NCBI RefSeq assembly: GCF_010233585.1
Contig: NZ_CP045997.1
Coordinates: 5,938,654-6,002,653, forward strand
Direction of reading: 5' to 3'
DNA: 64,000 nt
DNA from: Spirosoma endbachense
GTDB lineage: Bacteria > Bacteroidota > Bacteroidia > Cytophagales > Spirosomataceae
Below are positions 25,611-32,868 of this stretch, in pieces. Each line of letters opens with the position of its first letter. The stretch's first letter is position 1. The notes under the pieces were generated by a model that saw only the letters and a list, made by a program, of their open reading frames with translations, was not told the origin of the DNA and made no database searches. The position numbers and the translations under genes were made by a program.

Positions 25611-28452
25611 TCCGAGCCAGCGGCCCCCTGGTGGCGAAGAGGAGCTGCTGGAGCTCTATGATATCAACAAGGCCGTGGGCCGAAAGTATCATGAGCATTT
25701 GCTATCCGTCCTGGCCCAGGCCGACCATCCCGTCAGTTTGTATTTGCATGCCCGTGAGCTCACCACGGAGATCATCCAGCAGTGGCAGTTGGGCTATGCG
25801 CCCGACAACTGGCGTTTTCTGACCAGCCCCCTGATTGATAAAGCAGCCTTTGTGCCAGCTGTTGCCGCCGGCGTCTGCGTCGAGGATGGCGCCAAGAAAC
25901 GGGACTTTTTTCACCAGCGGCTCATGATTCCCCTGGTTGATCAGTACCGCCGGGTAACGGGCTTTACCGGCCGAAGCCTCGACGGCCGCGATCCCAAATA
26001 CCTCAATACCCGCGAGACGCCCATTTTCAAGAAATCCGAGCAGCTCTTCGGGCTCGATCACGCCCTGCGGGCCATTGTTCGCAGCAAATCGATCGTGTTG
26101 ACCGAAGGTAATTTCGACGTGATCAGCCTGCACCGGTTTGGTGTCGACAATGCCCTGGGCAAAGGGGGTACGGCCCTTTCGGACGCCCAGATCGTGCTGC
26201 TCAAACGGCTCGGGGACGTAGTGACCCTGATTTATGATGTCGACGAGAACGGGGCTGGTCAGCAGGCGCTGCTGCGCGACTGCGAGGCCCTGTTAAAAGC
26301 GGGTCTTCGGGTTCAGGTATTTTTGCTGCCCGATACGATTGAGTCTGAGGGCAAAACCAGCAAGTCCGATGCCGACAACTGGTCGCGCTGGCTGATGAGC
26401 CAGGCCGATCTGCCGCCCAAATTTAACCTGACCAAACACATCGCCAAAGAAGCACAGGAAGGCCTCTTGTGGCTGGCTACGCAGTGGACTCAGCACGACG
26501 ATCTGTCGGCTCAGGTCGAAGGCGAAACCAAAAGCGTGGGGCTACTGGCCTGCGTTTCCGACGAGGTCTGGCGCAAAAAGTACGCTAAAAAGCTGGCCAC
26601 GGTCTTTGACTGTGAAGCGAAAGGACTCCTTCAGCAGGCTGAACGGATCCGCAAACAAACCACGGCCGCAGCGCCCGCTGAGAGTGAAGATGACGATGAG
26701 TTTGTTGCGGGAGCCGTCTGGTATAAAAAAAGGGACCAGTCGATGCTGGTACGATCGGGTAAAGGAGGCATGGCCACCGTTGCTGATAATTTTCACCTCT
26801 TCATTAAGTACGTCACCGAAGACGAGGACGAGAATTTAACCTGGATCCTGGAGATCCGGCCGCGCGAGGGTGATCCGATTTACATCGAAGTGCCCCACGA
26901 GGATTTCTGCTCGGCCTCCCGGCTCAAAAAGATCATCACCGGTAAGCAGTATTCGCTTAAAATCAGCGATGGTGAGCTCTCCGAGCTGCAAAGCTTTCTC
27001 TTCAGCCAGACCCGGTTTGCCCGGGCCATCAAGATCATCCGGTACGGCTATCACGTGCCCAGTGGCGTGTTTTTCTTTGCCAACCAGGCCGTGAACGGCA
27101 AAATGCTCACTCCAGATGAATTCGGCATGGTTGAGACGGTCAAGGACGACAAGCCCATGGTGCTCTCGATGCCGGTCCAGAAAAAGCACAAGGCGCACCG
27201 GTTTACCCTGACCGATACGACCATCAGTGTCAATGCGTTTTTTGATCTGTATGCCCAGGCCCATGGCTACGAAAACGCGCTGATTCCGTTTTGCTGGAAT
27301 TTGATGGCCCTGTTTCGCGATGTAGCGCTGCACCACAAAAACTTCTCGCCGATTCTGTTTCTCAAAGGCGGTGCCGGCACCGGTAAGTCGAGCATGATCC
27401 GCGTACTGACATCGGCTTACGGTAAAAAGCAGGAAGGGGTTAACCTCAAATCCAAAAATACGGAAGCCGCCCTGGTCAAGCTCATGTCGCAGGGTTCGAA
27501 CGTACCGATCTGGTTTGATGAGTTCCACAACGATCTGACCTGTGAGGGGTTGTTTCAGGCCGCCTATGACAACGATGGCTATCACCGCTCCAGGGACAAT
27601 ACCAGCTCGGAGACCGATGCCATCGAGATTCATTCGGCGCTGGCCCTAACGAGTAATTACTTGCCGGAAAACCCCATCTTTTTCTCGCGCTGCGTGTTTG
27701 TGCCCATCACCAGCCAGGACAAGACCGATGCGCAGCGGCAGGCCTTTTACCGACTCGAGGAATTGCAGGAAGCCGGGCTGGGCTGCCTGACGGTCGAACT
27801 TCTGCAATACCGGCAGCTCATCGAAAGTCAGTACGCAGCTTCGTATGATCTGCTTCACAAGCATTTGCAGGCAGAGTTCAAAACCGATAAGATGCCCGAG
27901 CGTTTCTACGCCAACATGGCCCAGGTCATGGCCGTAGCCTTTACGCTGGCCAGCGCCAAAAAGATTGCCATCACCGAGTCGGAGAGTACCCTGGACATCC
28001 TGCGCGAACTGGTCAGTCTGGGCGCGACCAACATCCGCCGTCAATACCGGATCATGTCCGAAAAAACGGCTCTGTCGGAATTCTTCGAGATTGTCCAGCA
28101 GCTCTACGATCAGTACCAGATTCACGAAGAGATCCATTTTGCCTTCAAGGCAACGGGGCAGGCGATGATGATTCGGCTCTGGTTTCCCCAGCTCTATACG
28201 CTCTACGCCCAGACCTACCGGCGCATTTACCAGAAAGCCCCGGCCGATAAGGATACGCTGCAAAGTGAGATCGCGGCTTTTGAAGACATGACGGACTGGG
28301 ATGCCATGAAAAAGCAGTTTCGCATGCGCAACGATGGGGAGAGCCGTTCTGATGCAGCCACACTGCCCAGGCCTGGTTGCTGCGAAATGGACTACTCAAA
28401 ACTGGCTGATAAGTATGGATTGAGCCTGGAACATCGAAAAGTGAAGAATTAA
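25558..28452 (+). CDS. Primase TOPRIM domain fused to superfamily 3-like helicase
   Basis: About 964 residues from the ATG at 25558. Residues 25-100 match the DnaG catalytic N-lobe (INKAVGRKYHEHLL, YLHARELT, WQLGYAPDNW). The TOPRIM core follows with Glu in VLTEGNFDV (about 181) and Asp-x-Asp in IYDVDENG (about 228). A helicase domain has Walker A GGAGTGKSS near residue 605 and Walker B IWFDEFHND near 650. It should prime and unwind the element during autonomous replication. The zinc finger is encoded separately just upstream. It is immediately followed by the TGTAGT array. Confidence 0.85.
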   Translation: MNDPSTEPVPASMTSISDPSQRPPGGEEELLELYDINKAVGRKYHEHLLSVLAQADHPVSLYLHARELTTEIIQQWQLGYAPDNWRFLTSPLIDKAAFVPAVAAGVCVEDGAKKRDFFHQRLMIPLVDQYRRVTGFTGRSLDGRDPKYLNTRETPIFKKSEQLFGLDHALRAIVRSKSIVLTEGNFDVISLHRFGVDNALGKGGTALSDAQIVLLKRLGDVVTLIYDVDENGAGQQALLRDCEALLKAGLRVQVFLLPDTIESEGKTSKSDADNWSRWLMSQADLPPKFNLTKHIAKEAQEGLLWLATQWTQHDDLSAQVEGETKSVGLLACVSDEVWRKKYAKKLATVFDCEAKGLLQQAERIRKQTTAAAPAESEDDDEFVAGAVWYKKRDQSMLVRSGKGGMATVADNFHLFIKYVTEDEDENLTWILEIRPREGDPIYIEVPHEDFCSASRLKKIITGKQYSLKISDGELSELQSFLFSQTRFARAIKIIRYGYHVPSGVFFFANQAVNGKMLTPDEFGMVETVKDDKPMVLSMPVQKKHKAHRFTLTDTTISVNAFFDLYAQAHGYENALIPFCWNLMALFRDVALHHKNFSPILFLKGGAGTGKSSMIRVLTSAYGKKQEGVNLKSKNTEAALVKLMSQGSNVPIWFDEFHNDLTCEGLFQAAYDNDGYHRSRDNTSSETDAIEIHSALALTSNYLPENPIFFSRCVFVPITSQDKTDAQRQAFYRLEELQEAGLGCLTVELLQYRQLIESQYAASYDLLHKHLQAEFKTDKMPERFYANMAQVMAVAFTLASAKKIAITESESTLDILRELVSLGATNIRRQYRIMSEKTALSEFFEIVQQLYDQYQIHEEIHFAFKATGQAMMIRLWFPQLYTLYAQTYRRIYQKAPADKDTLQSEIAAFEDMTDWDAMKKQFRMRNDGESRSDAATLPRPGCCEMDYSKLADKYGLSLEHRKVKN

Positions 28453-28484
28453 CCGGTTTTGACGCGAAAAACTACGCCAAACGT

Positions 28485-28676
28485 ACTACAATACTACATC
28501 TAGGGATAAAAGACTGATAATCAATAAAGTAAATGTAGTAATGCTGTAGTAAGTGTGTAGTAATCGTGTAGTCCTGTAGTAATGTATTTGGCGCACTACA
28601 CCAATACTACACCAAAATCAACATAACACACTGATAGTCAATATTTTACCAAAGTGTAGTAATGTAGTACACTACA
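28485..28676. repeat. Phased TGTAGT/ACTACA array, candidate replication origin
   Basis: Twelve copies of TGTAGT in either orientation occur in 192 bases: starts at 28485, 28493, 28534, 28545, 28556, 28567, 28575, 28595, 28606, 28655, 28663 and 28671. The spacings within groups are 11 or 8 bases. Placement between the primase-helicase and the next operon, in an AT-rich non-coding gap (28,453-28,719), fits an iteron-like origin, though a regulator-binding array is possible. Confidence 0.65.
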
Positions 28677-28719
28677 GACCCTCATTTTCAGGATAAAAAA
28701 CAGTGAAAAAACGCGAAAA

Positions 28720-28965
28720 ATGGAAAATCAGCCCGCTGACGAGCCGCTCCTGTATCGCTGGAGCAAATGGATGGATGGGAACGGAAAGCTCTGGGTGGTC
28801 ACGGCCCTGGGCGGCTATTTCAAAATGCCCAGCACCCCCAAAGCAACCGTGGTCGAGCTCTATGATGCCGATTCCGAATGCGTCCAGGATTTTCCCTATA
28901 ACGAGGTGATGAGCTGGATTCGGCAAGGCACCCTCAAACGCGTTGAAGGCCCCATTTTACTCTAG
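28720..28965 (+). CDS. Hypothetical small protein
   Basis: 81 residues (MENQPADEPLLYRWSKWMDG ... MSWIRQGTLKRVEGPILL), rich in Trp and acidic residues. It is the first gene after the repeat array. No recognised domain. Confidence 0.5.
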   Translation: MENQPADEPLLYRWSKWMDGNGKLWVVTALGGYFKMPSTPKATVVELYDADSECVQDFPYNEVMSWIRQGTLKRVEGPILL

Positions 28966-28988
28966 CAACCAACAAATCGATTTATACC

Positions 28989-29615
28989 ATGAACCAATCC
29001 CCTGATTTTAAAGACAAACTCGACGAGCTAACCATCGATGTCGAAAAGCTCGGTACCAGCGTTGCCTGCGTGGAAGACTCACGAGCGCGGGAAATTTCCA
29101 GTCGGCTTGCGGATCGTCTTCGCAATCGACTATCTGAGCTAAAACAACAGTACAAAGCCTGGGCCGCAGCGCCCGCAGCCACGAACAGCACTCCAGCAGA
29201 ATCAGCCTGCCTGCCCAAACTGGTGCTGCATGATATGGGCGTCTGGGAGGTCCAGGAGTTGCTGTCTGGCTATCAGCTGTATGATGGCTGCGTCTACCGG
29301 GCTGGGGTTGATCTGGAGAAGGAAACCTTTCCCATCACCTTACTGGGGCTGGAGATGACGATCACCTGCCAACGGCAAACGGATAAAGTCCTCGATGCCA
29401 AAGGGCTCAATTACCCCGACATCCGCCGTCGTCTGGCTGACCACTGGGAAACGATCATGCGGTACGCCCCCGATTCGCCCGGCCAGCAAAAGGCCATCAA
29501 TGGCTTTAATGAATTTCTGGGACAGGTGAAAGCCAGCATTGCCCAGCAGCATTCGATCACTGTCGATGGGGTTTCTATTTTTTCTCATAACGATTCGAAT
29601 TCCGATGACAACTAA
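28989..29615 (+). CDS. Hypothetical protein, coiled N-terminus
   Basis: 208 residues. Residues 1-55 are charged and helical (DFKDKLDELTIDVEKLGTSV, LADRLRNRLSELKQQYKAW); the remainder is mixed (LVLHDMGVWEVQELLSGYQL). Overlaps the next start at 29605. Function unknown. Confidence 0.55.
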   Translation: MNQSPDFKDKLDELTIDVEKLGTSVACVEDSRAREISSRLADRLRNRLSELKQQYKAWAAAPAATNSTPAESACLPKLVLHDMGVWEVQELLSGYQLYDGCVYRAGVDLEKETFPITLLGLEMTITCQRQTDKVLDAKGLNYPDIRRRLADHWETIMRYAPDSPGQQKAINGFNEFLGQVKASIAQQHSITVDGVSIFSHNDSNSDDN

Positions 29616-29856
29616 ACTGCTGACCTTGCTGCACCGCTACCACGGTGATTTTCCCTCGACGCTCACCGAGCATTACCTGTATTTCCAGTCGGCTTCAGGC
29701 GAGCCCCACACGGTTACTGTGGATCAGGACTACATCATCAGTGACAGTAAACCCGGTGGTTTTCGTCAGTGCACCGAAAATTTTGACAGCTGCCTGATGG
29801 TCATCAACGCACTGGCTTTGGGTGTCGAAACGGTTAAACCGGATCAACATGGCTGA
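29605..29856 (+). CDS. Hypothetical small protein
   Basis: 83 residues from the ATG at 29605 (MTTKLLTLLHRYHGDFPSTL), overlapping both neighbours. The longer frame back to 29539 lies inside the previous gene and is not needed. No recognised family. Confidence 0.5.
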   Translation: MTTKLLTLLHRYHGDFPSTLTEHYLYFQSASGEPHTVTVDQDYIISDSKPGGFRQCTENFDSCLMVINALALGVETVKPDQHG

Positions 29857-30067
29857 GATGCTCGACTCCGATCGCTACGATGACAGCCGCGATGCCCTGA
29901 CCCAGTGCATGTACTGCGGAGACAAGGTTGCCCAGCAGCCGGGTATTAGTTCAGTCGGTAAATGTGCCCGTCATGAAGCCATCTGGCAGGAAGACATCCA
30001 AGTTGGACTGCATAAGCAGAACCGGCTTAAGGAAATCATTTTACGCTCAAAACCAACCAGTCCATGA
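29849..30067 (+). CDS. Small zinc-ribbon-like protein
   Basis: 72 residues from the ATG at 29849. A possible metal site is CMYCGD with a later GKCARHE (Cys-x2-Cys ... Cys-x2-His). TraR/DksA-type small zinc proteins are common in mobile elements, but the spacing is not diagnostic. It overlaps the next start as ATGA at 30064. Confidence 0.5.
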   Translation: MAEMLDSDRYDDSRDALTQCMYCGDKVAQQPGISSVGKCARHEAIWQEDIQVGLHKQNRLKEIILRSKPTSP

Positions 30068-30348
30068 ATCCCGACGATCAAACGCTTGAGGAGCACAAAC
30101 AGCAAATGCTCCAGTTTCGCCAGACGATGAAAGAGCAGCACGGTGAGGAATTCGATACCATGCTCAATTCCTACAAAGAAACCCTGCAAACCATCCTGAA
30201 TCAGATGCCAGGCATGACGGCCGTGGAGCTCGCCGACCAGATGGTTGATCAGCTCGATGCCGACACGGCGCTCGACGACGATGAACGGGAACTCTGGAAA
30301 GGGCTCATTGTCATCGCAGCCCTGGAGATGGACAATCTGATCGACTAA
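30064..30348 (+). CDS. Hypothetical helical acidic protein
   Basis: 94 residues, very acidic and helical (LEEHKQQMLQFRQTMKEQHG ... DTALDDDERELWKGLIV). No known motif. It may be a regulator or chaperone; nothing specific can be said. Confidence 0.5.
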   Translation: MNPDDQTLEEHKQQMLQFRQTMKEQHGEEFDTMLNSYKETLQTILNQMPGMTAVELADQMVDQLDADTALDDDERELWKGLIVIAALEMDNLID

Positions 30349-30373
30349 TCTTTTAACTACTTACTATATTCCC

Positions 30374-30826
30374 ATGGCAAACCAATTAGCAATCACCGGC
30401 AAGTTTTTAGGCGCGGGTAACATCAAGCAGATCGGTCAGAATAACCGCAACGTGCGCAGCTTCTGGCTCGACATCACCGACAATCCGGCCTATCCCAATA
30501 CGCCCGAATTCCAGCTCTTTGGCGACAAAGTGAACCTGGTCGATAACCTCAAAAAAGGCCAGACGATCGAGGTCAAATTCAACATCAACGGCCGCAAGTA
30601 CCAGCGCAAGGATACGGGTAAAGAGGCCATCATGACCAATCTCGATGCCTGGCAGATCAACGTGCTCCAGATGCAGTCGGCCGCTTCCGTTGCTCCCCGC
30701 GCCACGGCTGCTCCAGCACCGGCTCCCATGACTGGCCCGGGTCAGTATGCTCAGACGGGCCAAGTGGCTCAGTCCGGTTTTCCGTATGCAGGCACTGAGG
30801 ATGATGGTAACGATTTACCTTTCTAG
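30374..30826 (+). CDS. SSB-like DUF3127 single-stranded-DNA-binding protein
   Basis: 150 residues with an OB-fold-like N-terminal domain (ITGKFLGAGNIKQIG, KKGQTIEVKFNINGRKY), a Pro/Ala/Gln-rich linker and an acidic tip DDGNDLPF like the protein-docking tail of bacterial SSB. DUF3127 proteins are abundant in Bacteroidota. With the primase-helicase upstream it probably coats single-stranded element DNA during replication. Confidence 0.7.
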   Translation: MANQLAITGKFLGAGNIKQIGQNNRNVRSFWLDITDNPAYPNTPEFQLFGDKVNLVDNLKKGQTIEVKFNINGRKYQRKDTGKEAIMTNLDAWQINVLQMQSAASVAPRATAAPAPAPMTGPGQYAQTGQVAQSGFPYAGTEDDGNDLPF

Positions 30827-30828
30827 TC

Positions 30829-31116
30829 ATGGATAAGCGCCTATTGTATTCGCAACTTGAGGAGATCCACCGCTATGATTTTGAGGTGGAATCCGATGGA
30901 GTCGAACTTCGCTGGCCCACGCTGGTAAAGGGAGCCCTGCTCCAGTCGAGTTTATTTCTGGTGCTGGTTATTCTCCAGCTCACCGATCTGATCCACTGCT
31001 CCTGGTGGTGGATCACCCTACCCTACTGGCTGGTGCCGGCCGTCCTGCTGCTCACCCTGTTTTTGCTGGCACTCACCTGGCTTCTGGGCCGACTCCTCAA
31101 CCAGTTCTCCGCTTAA
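30829..31116 (+). CDS. Two-helix membrane protein
   Basis: 95 residues. Residues 1-40 are soluble; two hydrophobic helices follow (SSLFLVLVILQLTDLI and LVPAVLLLTLFLLALTWLL). It starts 2 bases after the SSB-like gene. Holin-like topology is conceivable but unsupported. Confidence 0.5.
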   Translation: MDKRLLYSQLEEIHRYDFEVESDGVELRWPTLVKGALLQSSLFLVLVILQLTDLIHCSWWWITLPYWLVPAVLLLTLFLLALTWLLGRLLNQFSA

Positions 31117-31187
31117 TCTCACTCTCCTCTCCACGGCTCTGCTTTTCATCAGCCCGCCTGGGTAGGGGATTCTATAGCCCAAACGCC

Positions 31188-31397
31188 ATGAAACCCGAAC
31201 ATTCACTGCTCTTCCAATCCATGAACCAAAGTCTGATCGGCAACCAGCTCCCCTGGCTACTGGCCTTTCTGAGCCTGTTGATGCTCGACGATTATTTAAA
31301 AAACCGGCGCTTTAGCCGGCTCTCCCTGGCCCATTACGCCGGAGCGTTTCTACTGGTCACGCTTCGCTATCTCAAACGAAAACTCCACAAATCGTGA
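31188..31397 (+). CDS. Small membrane protein
   Basis: 69 residues from the ATG at 31188 with two hydrophobic segments (LPWLLAFLSLLML, YAGAFLLVTLRYL) and a basic end (KRKLHKS). TCTATAG is at 31171-31177 upstream. The next gene starts with GTG overlapping its stop (GTGA, 31394). Confidence 0.5.
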   Translation: MKPEHSLLFQSMNQSLIGNQLPWLLAFLSLLMLDDYLKNRRFSRLSLAHYAGAFLLVTLRYLKRKLHKS

Positions 31398-31885
31398 AAT
31401 ACAAAATTGACCGACAGAGTCCAACGGGCCAACAACTCTTTGCCCTCTACGACAAAATGAACGAGTGCCGTAAAGCCGCCCAGGTGATCTGCCAGGAAGT
31501 GGGCAGTACAAGCGTAGTCACCTCGGGCGAAGTGATCGCCGGTGGCATCTGGGGCTTTGAATTCCCCGACAAGCCCAATGACTACAAGCGGGTCTATTCG
31601 CACGGAGCCCGGCATTTCTTTTTTCCCAAGGCCCTCCGAAAGTTTGAGGATCTATTGAAGCGGATCCGTCGGCTGCCGGTGGTTCAGAAGACCGACATCA
31701 ACCAGATCGTCGGCTTTGAACGCCAGGCCGTCGGAACAGCCTGGGTGCGCAGTGTCGGCTGCCACTGGCGTAAAGGCTACTGTCTGATTGACATCAACGA
31801 GAAATGCGTCTACACGCCCCGGCCCGACATGATCGAGATTACCACTACAGAATTTAACCGCTTAAAAGATGAAACGGATGAATAA
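31394..31885 (+). CDS. Hypothetical protein
   Basis: 163 residues beginning at a GTG that overlaps the upstream stop. Mixed alpha/beta, basic in the middle (RRLPVVQKTDINQIVGFERQ), with a final acidic tail. No recognised family. Confidence 0.5.
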   Translation: MKYKIDRQSPTGQQLFALYDKMNECRKAAQVICQEVGSTSVVTSGEVIAGGIWGFEFPDKPNDYKRVYSHGARHFFFPKALRKFEDLLKRIRRLPVVQKTDINQIVGFERQAVGTAWVRSVGCHWRKGYCLIDINEKCVYTPRPDMIEITTTEFNRLKDETDE

Positions 31886-32240
31886 GCCAACTCTGCCACA
31901 ATTCACCCTGGAAACCGGACAACGTCCGGCCTTGAATGCGCTGGAGCAGCACCTGCTAACTGTAGCCGCCCGCTGGTGTGCAGATACCAACTCGATTGGC
32001 TCGATCGACGAGTTCAAAAAAAAGCTGGAAAGTGAAGCGGCCTGGTTCTGCCACGAGCATCGCAAAAGCGAAACCTCCATTGAGATCGGCCGTTACGACG
32101 AGACCATGCTCTACATAAAGCCGGCGGGCCGCAACATCCGGGCCACGGCGACGATCCGGCTGGCAGAAACCGAAAATGATCTGGGCTACGAGCTCCAGGC
32201 AGCGCACAGTGCTGGTTACTATACCCCCCGCTTTCTATAG
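31869..32240 (+). CDS. Hypothetical protein
   Basis: 123 residues; ATG at 31869, or at 31878 for a shorter form. Helical N-terminus (ALEQHLLTVAARWCAD) and beta C-terminus. It overlaps the preceding gene by 17 bases and ends 6 bases before the HNH gene. Function unknown. Confidence 0.5.
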   Translation: MKRMNKPTLPQFTLETGQRPALNALEQHLLTVAARWCADTNSIGSIDEFKKKLESEAAWFCHEHRKSETSIEIGRYDETMLYIKPAGRNIRATATIRLAETENDLGYELQAAHSAGYYTPRFL

Positions 32241-32246
32241 TTCGCC

Positions 32247-32696
32247 ATGCCGATGCGACGTGAAGATTACCCGCCTGACTGGGAAGCCATCAGCATCCAG
32301 ATCCGGGAAGTTCGGGCAAAGGGCCGCTGCGAGCAGTGTGGCGTCAAAAACCACGCCTATGTCTACCGATTGATAAAGGACCAGTATCGCTATGCCACGG
32401 GTTGTGAGCTGCTGCAACTCACGGTCCTGACGCACATCAAATCACACGGATGGCGAATCTGGCGAGCCCTGCGCTACATGCGGCTAACGAAGATTATTCT
32501 CACAGTGGCGCATCTCGATCGGGATCCTACCAACAATTCGGATGACAATTTAAAAGCGCTCTGTCAGCGCTGCCACTTGGGTTACGATATGCCTCAGCAT
32601 GTGCGCAACCGCAAATACGGACGGGATCATGATCGCCCACCTCAACTGACCCTACCTTGGTTCGATTCCGGATTACTAAACGATAAATGGCATTGA
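32247..32696 (+). CDS. HNH endonuclease-like protein
   Basis: 149 residues with a zinc-type HNH layout: CEQCGVKNH (residues 31-39), LTVAHLDRDPTNNSDDNL (the His/Asn core) and CQRCHLGYD. Such small HNH proteins are frequent at the end of phage early regions, where they act as nicking or homing nucleases or in packaging. It is the last gene of the rightward train and is followed by a 24-bp inverted repeat. Confidence 0.75.
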   Translation: MPMRREDYPPDWEAISIQIREVRAKGRCEQCGVKNHAYVYRLIKDQYRYATGCELLQLTVLTHIKSHGWRIWRALRYMRLTKIILTVAHLDRDPTNNSDDNLKALCQRCHLGYDMPQHVRNRKYGRDHDRPPQLTLPWFDSGLLNDKWH

Positions 32697-32716
32697 AATT
32701 TGCTTTTTTCTGCCAT

Positions 32717-32772
32717 TAGCTAATCTGATAGAGTGAGGGCTAGCTAGCGCCCTCACTCTATCAGATTAGCTA
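32717..32772. repeat. Perfect 24-bp inverted repeat between convergent genes
   Basis: The arms 32717-32740 and 32749-32772 are exact complements around the 8-base loop TAGCTAGC. It lies between the convergent ends of the HNH gene and the STAND gene, so a bidirectional terminator is likely, though no long T run follows. Confidence 0.75.
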
Positions 32773-32868
32773 GTATCGAGTCTTCAGACTGATACAAGAA
32801 TTCTTTAACTTGCTCGATGCTAATGCTCTGATGGAATTGCTTTACTGGTTTGCCTGAATCCATAGAGC

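Noticed and set aside
26836..28263. Long antisense open frames opposite the primase-helicase
   Set aside because: They mirror a GC-rich real gene, have no start context or family likeness, and the sense strand has full TOPRIM and helicase motifs.
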